NCBI RefSeq assembly: GCF_014201315.1
Contig: NZ_JACHDY010000002.1
Location: 372,001-436,000, forward strand
Direction of reading: 5' to 3'
Length of the DNA stretch: 64,000 nucleotides
Source of the DNA: Edaphobacter lichenicola
GTDB taxonomy: Bacteria; Acidobacteriota; Terriglobia; Terriglobales; Acidobacteriaceae
The position numbers and the translations under genes were made by a program. The notes below the pieces were generated by a model. It had not been told where the DNA came from. It worked only from the letters and a program-made list of their open reading frames with translations, and did no database searches. Shown here one piece after another: positions 40,217 through 49,988 of this stretch. How positions within the stretch are numbered: position 1 is the first letter of the stretch; the number at the start of each line of letters is the position of its first letter.

Positions 40217-40786
40217 CTAATGGAAGTGGACGGCGATCCCAGTGCTGGCCCCATAAGGCCGCAGCGTGCCGAATGGAAAATTGAGCCACCACTGATATTC
40301 GAAATCGACAAGCCGAACGCTGTACCGGCTTCTTCCAAGCGCCAGATCGACACCACCACCCGGAGCAAGCACAAAATAACTGCCGTCCGCGTAGCCGTAG
40401 GGAAAATGAAAGCGCCCATCTCCGACTAGAACCTTGCCATACGCGGTCATCCATCCCCTGTGGTATGGAAACTTTCCTCCGATAAGGTAAGTCGACTGAT
40501 GCGTGCCAACCTCTTCATTGATAGTAAGAAACCGGACCTCAGCCTCGTAGCTGATCCTCTCCGAACGAGCGTAATCGACAAAGCCAGACCCGCCACCAAG
40601 GTTACGCTTGCCATAGTCTGCCGCAAAGAAGGAGTACGTCCCGCCAACCATCCACCGCGGCCCTGGCCCCGTAGCTGTCGGCAGCGCCTGGGCATGAAGA
40701 GTCGACGTGGCGGCGGCAAGCAATAGCAGAACAACGAGCTTCCGCAACGATCTCTGGAGATGCCGTGAGGCAAACCAATCGATCAC
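40217..40786 (-). CDS. outer-membrane beta-barrel protein
   Basis: A 189-residue protein with a signal peptide (LRKLVVLLLLAAATSTLHAQA) and alternating hydrophobic/polar strands (RISYEAEVRFLTINEE, FVLAPGGGVDLALG, SVRLVDFEYQWW), of the small porin/opacity type. The GTG at 40786 overlaps the TGA of the giant repeat protein (GTGA), so the two are probably coupled. It is similar in layout to the product of 48730-49341. It may help to anchor or export the repeat protein; this is inference. Confidence 0.82.
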   Translation of the reverse strand: MIDWFASRHLQRSLRKLVVLLLLAAATSTLHAQALPTATGPGPRWMVGGTYSFFAADYGKRNLGGGSGFVDYARSERISYEAEVRFLTINEEVGTHQSTYLIGGKFPYHRGWMTAYGKVLVGDGRFHFPYGYADGSYFVLAPGGGVDLALGRSRYSVRLVDFEYQWWLNFPFGTLRPYGASTGIAVHFH

Positions 40787-43700
40787 TGGGTCACCGTCAA
40801 AGTCATCGGAGCAGACTGTGTCACCGCCGTCTTGGCGCCGATAGCAGTCACATTGAAGGTGTAGGTCCCTGCAGGAGTTCCATGCACATCGAGTCCGCCG
40901 CAGCCCGTGATCGCCATCGCCCCAGTAAAGAGCAGCGCGAGCAAAACTCCGCTCAGCAGCTTACTGGCACGTCGCGACCGCAGCAGCGACAACCCGATGA
41001 TGAGCCCACCCGGCAGGCAGCACAGCGCAATCCGGCTACCGGACGGTTCGTCTACCTTTGCAACACTCCCCGCAGTCAGCGGCGAGCCTGTATCAATCGT
41101 CAGGCTGATCGTCTGGTGCCCGTTCGCATCGAGTGACACCTGGTCAGAAGTAAACGTGCAGGTCGCCGCTCGCGGCAGGCCCACACATCCTAGCGACAAG
41201 ACATCGGTGAAGTTCTGAATCGAGGTCAGCGTCAACTGAATCGTGCTGTGCTGCGTGGTCTTCAACTGCATGGTTGGAGGATTCAAAGCAATCGTGAAAT
41301 TTGTCGCCTGAATCACCGTCAAAGACACTGCACTCGACACAGAGCCCAAATACTGCGAATCTCCCTGATAAGTAGCGATCGGAGAATAGGTCCCCAGCCC
41401 CAGGCTCGTAGTCAGAGTAGCGATGCCCGACGCGTTCAGAGTCGCACTGCCAAGCGTTGTGCCTCCCGAACTGAAGACCACCGTCCCCGACGGCGGCACA
41501 GCAGCATCGCCCTGCAAGGTTGCGACCAGAGTAAAAGGTTGATTCTCTATCACGGGACTCGAAGAGATAGTCAACGTGTTCTTGGAAATGTGCAGCTGAA
41601 CCACTTCCGTCAACGCAGGGGAGGTCCCCGGAAAGTTTTGCGTATCCCCGGCATAACTCGCAGTCAAAGTGTGCGGCCCGAGAGCAAGCGTTGAAACACT
41701 GAATGTCGCAAGCCCGGAGCTGTTTACACTCCCCGTCCCCAGGATAGTGGAACCATCCGACAAGGTGACCAGACCAGTGGGTGGATTCGCGCTGCTGTTG
41801 CCAGTCACCGAAGCAGTAAACGTAATCGGATTGCCAATCAGAGCGGCTCCCGTACTCGTCCCGCTGATTGTACCCAGGCTACTAACCGCAGTGAGCGTGA
41901 CGACGGTGCGCTGTTCGATGTTTTGCAACACGGGATTGGAGGTGCTCGTCAAAGTATTGCTGTCGCCCTCATAGATTGCGAGCAGAATATGCTGACCGGC
42001 AGCAAGCGAGGAGGTAGTAAGAGTCGCAATGCCATTGACTCCCACAGAAGCTGTCCCGATAACCGTAGTCCCATCTTCGAAGCTCACCGGACCCGCGGGA
42101 GCCGCGCCCTTTCCAGTCACCTGCGCGGTAAGAGTGAGTGGAGCGCCCGCAATCGACGGTGTGCCCGAGGTAGTCAGCACAGTCGTCGTGCCACTGTTCT
42201 GCACCGTCTGGACCAGCACCGGGCTGCTGCTCGTCTGGCTCACGCTGTCCCCACTGTAAGTCGCAACAATCGAGTGTTGCCCAGGACTCAGAGCATTTGT
42301 TGTGAACGTCGAAGTACCCGACGCCCCCACGATGCTCGTCCCGAGAACGGCCGTCCCATCGCGGAACGCAACAGTACCGGTAACAGGCGAGCCTCCGCTG
42401 CCCGAGACCACGGTCGTAAACGTCACCGAAGTGCCCGACAAAGATGGATTGCTGCTCGAAACCAGAGTGCTGGCAGTCGGCTGCAGGATCGTTTGAAGAA
42501 GAGGACCCGACACGCTGCCAGGATGACTCGAATCGCCGTTATAGGTCGCAATCAGCGTATGCGCCCCAATCGATAAGTTCGAGACAGTTAGAGTAGCCAG
42601 TCCGTTCGCGTCGATCCCCGTCGTTCCGATGCTGTTCGCTCCGTCGCGGAGGATCACTGTGCCGGTTGGTTGAGATCCCGTCCCACTCACCGTCATCGCA
42701 AACGTAACGGCACTTCCAATTAGCGCAGGGTTTGTATTGCTGCTCAGCGTGACCGCGCTCGTCGACGGTTGAATCGTCTCCAGAAGTCCTGGCGAACTGG
42801 CAGCACTGTTACTAGCATCGCCAATGTAAGTCGCGACGATCGTATGCTGCCCCACCGCGAGACTGGTGGTCGAGAAGTTTGCGCTACCATTCGCTGCGAT
42901 TGGCGCCGACCCAAGCACCGCAGTGCCATCAGTAAACGTAACGCTGCCGGTCGGAGCAACAGTAGTCCCGCTAAGGCTGGCAGTAAAGACAACCTGTAGC
43001 CCGGCTACCGAGGGATTGCTGCTTGAAACCAAAGTAAGACTCGGCCCACCTTTGTTCACCGTGATCGTCTGCGGCGGAGACGACGAGGCCGCATCATTTG
43101 TGTCTCCGCTGTAACTAGCCGACAGCGTGTGTTGGCCAAGAGAAAGATTCGAGACAGACAGGCTTGCGGAACCGTTTGCGCTAAGGTTCGCCGTCCCGAT
43201 CACGTTTGTGCCGTCAAGAAACGTAACCTGTCCCCCGGGTATACCGCCCGAGCCCGTAACCGTGACAGTCAGAGTCTCCGTCGAGTTCACCGTCGAGGTG
43301 ATCGCGCTGACCGCCATCGAAGTTTGAGTCGTCGCGCGCTGCACCAACTGACTCAACGTCGAAGACAGGGCCGCATTATTATTGGCGTCTCCACCATACG
43401 ACGCAGTAATCAAGTGCGTCCCTAAAGCCAGGCTCGTAGTGTTGAAGATCGCAACGCCCGCCGCATTCAGCGTGATCGCGGCTAAAGTCGCAGATCCGTC
43501 ATGGAAGGTAACCACACCGGTCGGCGCAGGCTCCGAGCCCCCAACCGCCGCCGTGAACGTCACATTGGCGCCGGCGCTCACAGGATTCTGACTCGATGCA
43601 AGCGCTACCCCTGTGACTGGAGAAACAATATGAGTCAAGCTCGCCGAAGTACTACCGGAATCATTCGTATCGCCAAGATACACCGCAATAATAATGTGCT

Positions 43701-46700
43701 GTCCGACAATCAGCGTCGAGATACTCAGCACCGCAGTTCCGTTAGCCGTCAGCGAAGGGCTGCCGATCACCGTCGAACCATCCATGAACTGCACGGTTCC
43801 ACCTAACGCGCCCGAACTCCCCGCCACCGTAGCAGTGAACGTCACCGGAGCGCCAACTGGTGTCGTCGAAGCACTCGCGGTCAGAGTGGTGGTCGTCGTT
43901 GCCTTCACGACAACCTGCGTAATCGCAGGCGACACACTTGTTCCGTTATAGGTATCTCCGGAGTAGGCAGCGGTCAAGGTATGAGACCCGACCGTGAGAG
44001 AAGACAGCGAAATCGTGTCCAGTCCCGCAGCGTTGATCGGGCTCGAACCAAGCGAGGCCGAGCCGTCATAAAAAGTAACCGACCCAGTAGGAGCAGACCC
44101 ATTGCCAGTGACAGTCGCGCTCAAAGTAACAGGCAATCCCGCCGTCGACGGGCTTCCCGAAGTCGAAAGCACAACTCCCGTTGTCGCCTGTTGAACCGTC
44201 AGAGTCAATGCAGGCGTCGTTCCCAGGTTGTTGTTATCTCCTCCGTAGACGGCAGTGATCTGGTGAATCCCCGTGGAAAAAGAAGGCACCGTAAAGCTCG
44301 CGATACCCTGCGCATTCAGCGCCGCCGTACCAAGCACCGTCGCACCATCCATAAACGTCACGACGCCCGTAGGAACTCCACCATTGCTAGTGATCGAGAC
44401 CGTGAGTGTGTCACTCTTTCCTGCAATAGAAGGGTTGGCAGACGCAATCAGCGTGCCCGACGTAACCGCCTGCTGCACCTTCTGCACAATCGTCGTGGAG
44501 ATGCTTCCGGCATAGATGGCCGACCCGCCGTAGATCGCAAAAATCGTGTGCTGCCCAACCGCCAGCGAGTTCAGAGTTATCGTCACCGTACCCCCGCTAA
44601 CCGTCGCGGCGCCAAGTGTCGTCGTCCCATCCATAAACGTCACAGTTCCAGTGATCGGGCTCGATGGCACCGACGACGCCGGCGTGATCGTCGCAGTCAG
44701 TTGAATACTCGATCCGGCCGGAGCGGTAGCTGCGTTTGAAGTGATCGCCGTCGTAGTGGTAATTTGCTCGATGGTCTCCTGCACCGCCGCCGAGTTGCTT
44801 GCGCCATTATTCGCATCGCCCCCGTACACGGCGCGAATCGAGTGCGACGCAACAGACAAGGTCGAGAGAGTAAGGGCAGCCGCGCCATGAATGTCCAGGG
44901 TCAACGTACCCAGAACCGTAGTGCCCTCCTGAAACGAGATTGTGCCCGTCGGTGTTACAGACCCGCTCCCCGTCACACTCGCCGAAAAAGTAACAGCGGT
45001 TCCATACGGGACATCCGGGTTACTGGTGATAAGGGTGGTCGCAGTCGAAGAGGCGACAACGATCTGATTGAGCGTAGACGAACTCGCGATCGAATTGGCA
45101 TCCCCACTGTAGCTCGCCGTTATGTGGTGTGTCGTAACGCTCAGCGAGGACGTAGTAAAATTAGCCGCTCCCGTTGCATCGAGAGTCACCGTACCCAGGA
45201 GAACTCCCCCGTCGAGGAACCTGACGCTCCCGGTAGGAATTCCCGACGTCCCCACGACAAGCGCCGAAAAAGTCACGCTGACCTGCGGAGACGAGGGATT
45301 GAGACTCGACGTCAGCCCAACCGACGTCCCATCCTTGACAATCTGAGTTATGGGGTTAGACGTTCCCGGCGCGGTATTCGAATCGCCCGCATAGCTCGCC
45401 GTAATAATATGAGTCCCACTCGCAAGGCTTTGGGTCGGAAACAGCGCCACGCCGGCGCTATTGAGCGTAGCAGTGCCAATCGTCGCCGGTCCATCAAGAA
45501 AAGTAACGATGCCGGTCGGCGTCACTCCAGTGCTCGTCACCGCAACGGTGAACGTAACCAGCGCCCCCGTGGCAGAGGGAGAGCCGCTTGTGTTCAACGT
45601 GATAGTCGATGGATCAAGCGTCAAAACCTTACCACTGAGAGTGATCGTCTGCGGACTGGTCGGCGAATCCGACGTAACAATAATCGTTCCAGTTACCGTG
45701 TTGCCAATCACCGTCGGCGCAAACTGAGCGCCGATAATGCAATTCAAAGCCGAAGCCATCGCCACGCTGGTCGAGCATGTAGTAGCAACAGGATCCAGCT
45801 GCGTATTCACACCCGGATTCAGACTGGAGATATTCAGCGGCGCGTTCCCATCATTTTCCAGCTCTTCATCCTGTGTGGCCGAAACGCGCTGTACCCGGAT
45901 CGTCGGAAAATTCAAAACCGCGTTGATGCTCTTGACCAGGCGTATCCGATTGTGGAACACGTCGCTGACATAAAGATTTCCCGATCCATCAAGTGCCATT
46001 CCATAGGGTCCATACATGCCCGCCGCATTCGCCGGTCCACCGTCGCCACTAAAAGACTCCAGATTGCTACCGACTACAGTATCGATCTCACCTGTAACAG
46101 CATTCACCTTACGAACCCTGTTGTTGCCAGCGTCAGCAATATAGATATTTCCTGCCGCGTCGATCGCCGTCGCCGCTGGACTATCCAGCACCGCAGCGCT
46201 CGCTGGCCCGCCATCGCCGGCAAACCCCGAAGTTCCATTCCCCGCAATGGTCGAAATCGTCCCATCCAGCGCAACTTTGCGCACGCTGTGATTGTTCTGA
46301 TCAGCAATGTAAATCTGGCCGTCAGGACCAACCGTCACACCCCACGGTCCGTTCAGACTCGCGCCTAACGCCGGCCCTCCATCCCCTGCATAAGCTGCCG
46401 CATGGTTCCCCGCAAACCCAGTGATAATCCCGGTAGAAAGATTCACGCGCCGGATCACATTGTTTCCACTGTCCGCAATATAGAGATAGCCTTTCGCCGG
46501 ATCGATCGCAACCGAATCAGGCGTATCCAGATGAGCAAGAATCGCGAGCCCGCCGTCTCCCGAGTATCCCTGTACTCCCAGCACGCCCGCTACCGTCGTG
46601 ATCCTCCCCGTAGCCGCGCTCACCCTACGAATCGCATGATTATTGCTATCGGCAAAGTAAAGATTGCCCGCACCGTCAAGTGCAACCGAAGTCGGCAGGC

Positions 46701-47445
46701 TAAGCGAAGCCAGCGTCGCCAGCCCACCATCGCCGCTGTTACCGGCACTCCCGTTCCCGGCATACGTCGACATCAGCTGTGAGGCCGCATCCACCCGCCG
46801 AATGCGATTGTTGCTCGAATCGGCAATGAACATATTTCCAGCCGGATCCACCGCCACTCCGAATGGAAGAAAGATCGGAGAAGAGGTAGCTGGCTGCCCG
46901 TCTCCACGGTAGATCCACGACACATCGCCGGCAACCGTATTGATGATGCCTGGAACAAACAACGCAAGCGGCCCACCACCCGTTGCCACCAGCCACGTAT
47001 CTCCCAGCGGCAATCCCGACACATCAAATAGAGCGACCGCACCTATATGCTGCCCAGGATATTTTGGACTGAACGTAACCGGGAAGCTGCACGTCTGCCC
47101 CACAACCAGCGTGCTCCCCGTCAAACAGGTGCCTGGCCCAGAAATAGCAAAATCAAGATTGGCAACTCCCCCGGTAAGCGCTCCCACCTTGCCTAACTGA
47201 CCAATCGCCGTCACTACAACTGAGACCGTCTGAACTGCGGATGTACTTCCAACCGCCGTCACCCCTGGCAATGTCACAGGAGACGCGTAAGCGCAACTCG
47301 CCGCTACGCCAAAGAACAGAAGCGCGAGGGAGAAACAGAGCTTCGCGGTAAGCCGCGGCCGCCCCTCGCGGCGTGCAAAAGTTGGGAAGATCAGATCACC
47401 AAAACGGCAGAAAAAGTTTCCATCAAATCGAACAGGAGCGAGCAT
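40783..47445 (-). CDS. giant secreted NHL/Ig-like repeat protein
   Basis: A 2220-residue protein. ATG at 47445 has GAGGT four bases upstream. A signal peptide (SLALLFFGVAASCAYAS) follows a long basic n-region. There is an ASPM/SPD-like domain to about residue 165, then six NHL propeller repeats (170-540), for example SVALDGAGNLYFADSNNHAIR. A short domain leads to fifteen Ig-like repeats of about 95 residues (650-2060) marked by FxDG and YxGD motifs. The end has an odd hydrophobic stretch (LLSGVLLALLFTGAMAITGC) before a final 35-residue strand region. It is probably a surface adhesin or matrix protein. The repeats are diverged in DNA sequence. Confidence 0.92.
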   Translation of the reverse strand: MLAPVRFDGNFFCRFGDLIFPTFARREGRPRLTAKLCFSLALLFFGVAASCAYASPVTLPGVTAVGSTSAVQTVSVVVTAIGQLGKVGALTGGVANLDFAISGPGTCLTGSTLVVGQTCSFPVTFSPKYPGQHIGAVALFDVSGLPLGDTWLVATGGGPLALFVPGIINTVAGDVSWIYRGDGQPATSSPIFLPFGVAVDPAGNMFIADSSNNRIRRVDAASQLMSTYAGNGSAGNSGDGGLATLASLSLPTSVALDGAGNLYFADSNNHAIRRVSAATGRITTVAGVLGVQGYSGDGGLAILAHLDTPDSVAIDPAKGYLYIADSGNNVIRRVNLSTGIITGFAGNHAAAYAGDGGPALGASLNGPWGVTVGPDGQIYIADQNNHSVRKVALDGTISTIAGNGTSGFAGDGGPASAAVLDSPAATAIDAAGNIYIADAGNNRVRKVNAVTGEIDTVVGSNLESFSGDGGPANAAGMYGPYGMALDGSGNLYVSDVFHNRIRLVKSINAVLNFPTIRVQRVSATQDEELENDGNAPLNISSLNPGVNTQLDPVATTCSTSVAMASALNCIIGAQFAPTVIGNTVTGTIIVTSDSPTSPQTITLSGKVLTLDPSTITLNTSGSPSATGALVTFTVAVTSTGVTPTGIVTFLDGPATIGTATLNSAGVALFPTQSLASGTHIITASYAGDSNTAPGTSNPITQIVKDGTSVGLTSSLNPSSPQVSVTFSALVVGTSGIPTGSVRFLDGGVLLGTVTLDATGAANFTTSSLSVTTHHITASYSGDANSIASSSTLNQIVVASSTATTLITSNPDVPYGTAVTFSASVTGSGSVTPTGTISFQEGTTVLGTLTLDIHGAAALTLSTLSVASHSIRAVYGGDANNGASNSAAVQETIEQITTTTAITSNAATAPAGSSIQLTATITPASSVPSSPITGTVTFMDGTTTLGAATVSGGTVTITLNSLAVGQHTIFAIYGGSAIYAGSISTTIVQKVQQAVTSGTLIASANPSIAGKSDTLTVSITSNGGVPTGVVTFMDGATVLGTAALNAQGIASFTVPSFSTGIHQITAVYGGDNNNLGTTPALTLTVQQATTGVVLSTSGSPSTAGLPVTLSATVTGNGSAPTGSVTFYDGSASLGSSPINAAGLDTISLSSLTVGSHTLTAAYSGDTYNGTSVSPAITQVVVKATTTTTLTASASTTPVGAPVTFTATVAGSSGALGGTVQFMDGSTVIGSPSLTANGTAVLSISTLIVGQHIIIAVYLGDTNDSGSTSASLTHIVSPVTGVALASSQNPVSAGANVTFTAAVGGSEPAPTGVVTFHDGSATLAAITLNAAGVAIFNTTSLALGTHLITASYGGDANNNAALSSTLSQLVQRATTQTSMAVSAITSTVNSTETLTVTVTGSGGIPGGQVTFLDGTNVIGTANLSANGSASLSVSNLSLGQHTLSASYSGDTNDAASSSPPQTITVNKGGPSLTLVSSSNPSVAGLQVVFTASLSGTTVAPTGSVTFTDGTAVLGSAPIAANGSANFSTTSLAVGQHTIVATYIGDASNSAASSPGLLETIQPSTSAVTLSSNTNPALIGSAVTFAMTVSGTGSQPTGTVILRDGANSIGTTGIDANGLATLTVSNLSIGAHTLIATYNGDSSHPGSVSGPLLQTILQPTASTLVSSSNPSLSGTSVTFTTVVSGSGGSPVTGTVAFRDGTAVLGTSIVGASGTSTFTTNALSPGQHSIVATYSGDSVSQTSSSPVLVQTVQNSGTTTVLTTSGTPSIAGAPLTLTAQVTGKGAAPAGPVSFEDGTTVIGTASVGVNGIATLTTSSLAAGQHILLAIYEGDSNTLTSTSNPVLQNIEQRTVVTLTAVSSLGTISGTSTGAALIGNPITFTASVTGNSSANPPTGLVTLSDGSTILGTGSVNSSGLATFSVSTLALGPHTLTASYAGDTQNFPGTSPALTEVVQLHISKNTLTISSSPVIENQPFTLVATLQGDAAVPPSGTVVFSSGGTTLGSATLNASGIATLTTSLGLGTYSPIATYQGDSQYLGSVSSAVSLTVIQATNFTIALNPPTMQLKTTQHSTIQLTLTSIQNFTDVLSLGCVGLPRAATCTFTSDQVSLDANGHQTISLTIDTGSPLTAGSVAKVDEPSGSRIALCCLPGGLIIGLSLLRSRRASKLLSGVLLALLFTGAMAITGCGGLDVHGTPAGTYTFNVTAIGAKTAVTQSAPMTLTVTQ

Positions 47446-47876
47446 GTTTACCTCAGGAACTCAATGGAGATAAGGTTGCGACGTGGCTCCAAAGTCGGGG
47501 GAGGAAAACGCCAGAGATCGCAAGATGGCACACATGACCCTTTGGTAATCATGACTTTAGGTAAGTTTGGAGCAACAGGACATTACCCGTAAGTTGCACG
47601 GAATCTGCGACAAAGGCGCGCCGATTGCCATCACGCGTTCATCTTCCGGATCGAAAGAGCAGACGAATCCGCTGACTTAGCCGCACGTCAGGCCGGCAGA
47701 TGTCTTTGCCAGGGAGCGATACGATCGTTCCACACGCCGCCAGATCGCACGCCCATCCCATTGTCCTGAAAGGCCACAGACACACAACCCACATAGGCCG
47801 GGGCTGGATTGCTCGTCGCCAATCCGTCTTCAGCTTGTCTATAAATAATTTGTCACACAACCAGTTGCCTTTTGGC
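47446..47876. other. intergenic region upstream of the giant repeat protein
   Basis: The 431 bases hold the ribosome-binding site of the repeat-protein gene and the 3' flank of the DUF962 gene. I find no convincing promoter, riboswitch or RNA gene. The 83-codon minus-strand frame at 47639-47890 has no start signal or protein-like sequence. Confidence 0.5.
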
Positions 47877-48179
47877 CTAGGCCTTCCCACGCATCTTCGC
47901 TGCCCACCACCGCGACCCCACCAGCAGAAATCGCCAGTCCTTCAGAAACTCCGGCGGCTTCCCTTCGATCGCGTGCCCCACAAACTGCAGCAGCCACCCA
48001 AAGCAGAACAGCCCGACTCCCACCCACAGCAATCGGTGCCACACAATCGTCGCCAACAACACCGGCAGCGACAAAATAATAATCGGTATCCCAAACGTAT
48101 GCGTCAGCCTGTTCAGCGGATGCTGATGGCTCTCCGAGTACTCCGCGATCCAACTTTCCCAACTACGTCCGCCCAGCAT
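47877..48179 (-). CDS. DUF962/Mpo1-like membrane protein
   Basis: A 100-residue membrane protein with the family signature ESHQHPLNRLTHTFGIPIII near the start and QFVGHAIEGKPP near residue 75. Yeast Mpo1 of this family is an Fe(II)-dependent dioxygenase of fatty-acid alpha-oxidation, and the conserved His residues seen here fit metal binding. The start at 48179 (ATG) gives the usual N-terminus; an upstream GTG at 48215 would add 12 residues. Confidence 0.85.
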   Translation of the reverse strand: MLGGRSWESWIAEYSESHQHPLNRLTHTFGIPIIILSLPVLLATIVWHRLLWVGVGLFCFGWLLQFVGHAIEGKPPEFLKDWRFLLVGSRWWAAKMRGKA

Positions 48180-48282
48180 GGCGACACCATACCCTAGCCT
48201 CCTCACCACCCGCAACCAAAATCATCGCACCAACCGCCAGACTGCCTTCGCCCCACTCTAGCCGCACTCGCCGCAGCGGCCA

Positions 48283-48567
48283 TCACTCCCACTGCGAGCT
48301 ATGCCGCTCCAGCCACCAGCACGCCGGATTCCCCTGCTGCGGAAAGATCGACCGGCTGCACGTCACCGGCACCGTGCCCATATAGTCGTACTCCACCTTG
48401 CTGCCCTTCAGCGGAGTAGCCAGAAACTGGTTCACCTGCACCACCCCGTAAGCCGTCCCATGCGCGACGCGCACCCGCAGCATCGCCCAATCCCCCACCC
48501 ACAGCGCTCCCGTCGCAACCGCCAGCGCGACCAGCAATCGAACCACCCGCCCAAACCATCGTCCCAT
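48283..48567 (-). CDS. small membrane protein, hypothetical
   Basis: A 94-residue protein with one N-terminal membrane helix (VVRLLVALAVATGALWVGDW) and a conserved-looking periplasmic part with two cysteines (PVTCSRSIFPQQGNPACWWL). No function known to me. The ATG at 48567 is preferred, since the longer frame to 48609 adds a second hydrophobic stretch. It is separated from the DUF962 gene by 103 bases. Confidence 0.6.
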   Translation of the reverse strand: MGRWFGRVVRLLVALAVATGALWVGDWAMLRVRVAHGTAYGVVQVNQFLATPLKGSKVEYDYMGTVPVTCSRSIFPQQGNPACWWLERHSSQWE

Positions 48568-48729
48568 CAGCCAAAGTATGGCACACAGGAGAAGTAAGCA
48601 TTGCGGCAAACAAGCCGATAACTCCTGCAGGGGAGACCGTGAGCCCCCAGCTTAGCTCAGTGAGCCAACCAGCATTCGGCGCCATGCCTTGCGTTAGACC
48701 AAGAGAGAAAAGAGAGATCAGAGGATCGA

Positions 48730-49341
48730 ATGAAGTTCAAAAAGTCATTGACCCGGTTGATCTTGGTTGCAGCGCTTCCCCTGACCTTCCCGGCCCCCAA
48801 CGCACTCGCACAGAGCACCCCCACCGCAACCCAGCAGCTTCAGCTCTCCACCTTCGCCGGAGCCACCGGCACCTTTACCAACCTCGCAGGCGGAAAAAAC
48901 CTCGACATCACCGCCGGCGCCGACATCACGATCCTCGCCTTCCGCCGCTTCCGGCCCGCCGCCGAGATCCGCGGCTCTTATCCCATCGACGAAGGCACCA
49001 TCAGCAGCCAGAAAAACTTCCTCCTCGGCCCCAAGGTCGAGTACCCCCTCGGCCGCCTCCACCCCTACGCCAACTTCCTCATCGGTCGCGGCGCAATCGA
49101 CTACCTCAGGGGCGGCTACATCTTCGGCAACTTCCGCTACCTCAACTCCAACACCCTCGTCCTCTCCCCCGGCGTCGGCCTCGACTACAACCTCACCCAT
49201 CACCTCGCCGTCAAAGTCGACTTCCAGTACCAGCACTGGAACACCCCTGCCGTCCCCTCCGGCAGCATCAGCCCCAAGGCCACCACTCTCGGCGCCGTCT
49301 ACATCTTCGACTTCAACCCACACCATCGCCACAACCAGTAG
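48730..49341 (+). CDS. outer-membrane beta-barrel protein
   Basis: A 203-residue protein with a signal peptide (LTRLILVAALPLTFPAPNALA) and repeated amphipathic beta strands (LVLSPGVGLDYNLTHHLAVK, VDFQYQHWNTP), ending in an aromatic strand and a His-rich tail. GAGG lies five bases before the ATG. It is a diverged relative of the barrel at 40217-40786 and probably an opacity-type porin or receptor. It is followed by a repeat-filled region. Confidence 0.85.
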   Translation: MKFKKSLTRLILVAALPLTFPAPNALAQSTPTATQQLQLSTFAGATGTFTNLAGGKNLDITAGADITILAFRRFRPAAEIRGSYPIDEGTISSQKNFLLGPKVEYPLGRLHPYANFLIGRGAIDYLRGGYIFGNFRYLNSNTLVLSPGVGLDYNLTHHLAVKVDFQYQHWNTPAVPSGSISPKATTLGAVYIFDFNPHHRHNQ

Positions 49342-49988
49342 CCTCACTCCTCGCAGCCGATGGCCTCAGAACAAGCGCCCGCCCGAAGCGTCGCCCTCAG
49401 CCACGGACATCACACTTTTGTTGTCATCCCCGAAGGGGATCTGCGTTTGCGTTTTGCGTTTTGCGTCTTGCCTTTGCCTTTGCTGTTGTCCTTTTGTTGT
49501 CATCCCGCAGGGATCTGCTTTTCCTCACTCACTCAACAAACCGTCATTTCGACCGTAGTGGGCCACAGTCTCATCGTGGTCCGCGTAGTGGAGAAACCCC
49601 CGCATTTGCATTTGCCGTTCTCCTTTTGTTGTCATCCCCGAAGGGCGTTGAGATAGAGCGAGGCTTCACAGGCTGAGGAGTCTGTTTCGCTTAAGGGCAT
49701 GGCTGGTAGCCCAAGGCTTTAGCTTGGGTCGCCGTGCCGCAAAGAGCCAAGCCGCGCAAGCGGCACGTCTCTGCCGAAGGCTGGAGCAAAGCCCTCAGGG
49801 CGAAGTGACAAATATTGCCTTGGCCGTTGTCGTTGCCATTGCTTGTCCTTTTTTGTCATTCCGCGGGGATCTGCTCCTATCGCGTCCAATCAACACCATC
49901 AAATCGACGCCAGCCTCTGGACTCCACTCCCCCCATAGCGTATCTTTTTGCCGGAAGCCTAAATTCATAACAACCGGAGAGAAACAAG
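49342..49988. repeat. intergenic dispersed-repeat block (GTCATCCC units and module A copy 1)
   Basis: No gene is seen. Four copies of a short unit around GTCATCCC/GTCATTCC followed by (C)GAAGGG or GCAGGG and ATCTGC lie near 49422, 49500, 49631 and 49856. One unit at 49542-49610 carries GTCATTTCGACCGTAGTG and GTGGAGAAACCCCCGCATTT. The 98-codon frame over these repeats is not protein-like. Bases 49646-49822 are the first copy of module A (see 50779). Confidence 0.75.
49646..49822 (+). repeat. dispersed repeat module A, copy 1
   Basis: About 177 bases sharing blocks with 50779-50995: CGTTGAGAT, GTCTGTTTCGCTTAAGGGC, GCCGTGCCGCAA, GCGCAAGCGG, CTCTGCCGAAGGCTGGAGCA and GCGAAG-GACAAA-ATATTGCC. Both copies have the same orientation and stand next to the BON gene on either side. 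Confidence 0.75.

Noticed and set aside
41600..45500. Regular repeats within the giant gene as a CRISPR-like array
   Set aside because: The period is about 285 bases, the units diverge in DNA, and they encode Ig-like domains.
47639..47890. 83-codon minus-strand frame between the giant gene and the DUF962 gene
   Set aside because: It overlaps the DUF962 gene end, has no start signal and no protein-like pattern.
48651..48715. tRNA-like D-arm word (TTAGCTCAGT)
   Set aside because: No acceptor stem, anticodon arm or T-loop (GTTCGA) follows at the right distance.
49360..49656. 98-codon frame in the repeat block
   Set aside because: It consists of the short GTCATCCC repeats, with low-complexity translation and no ribosome-binding site.
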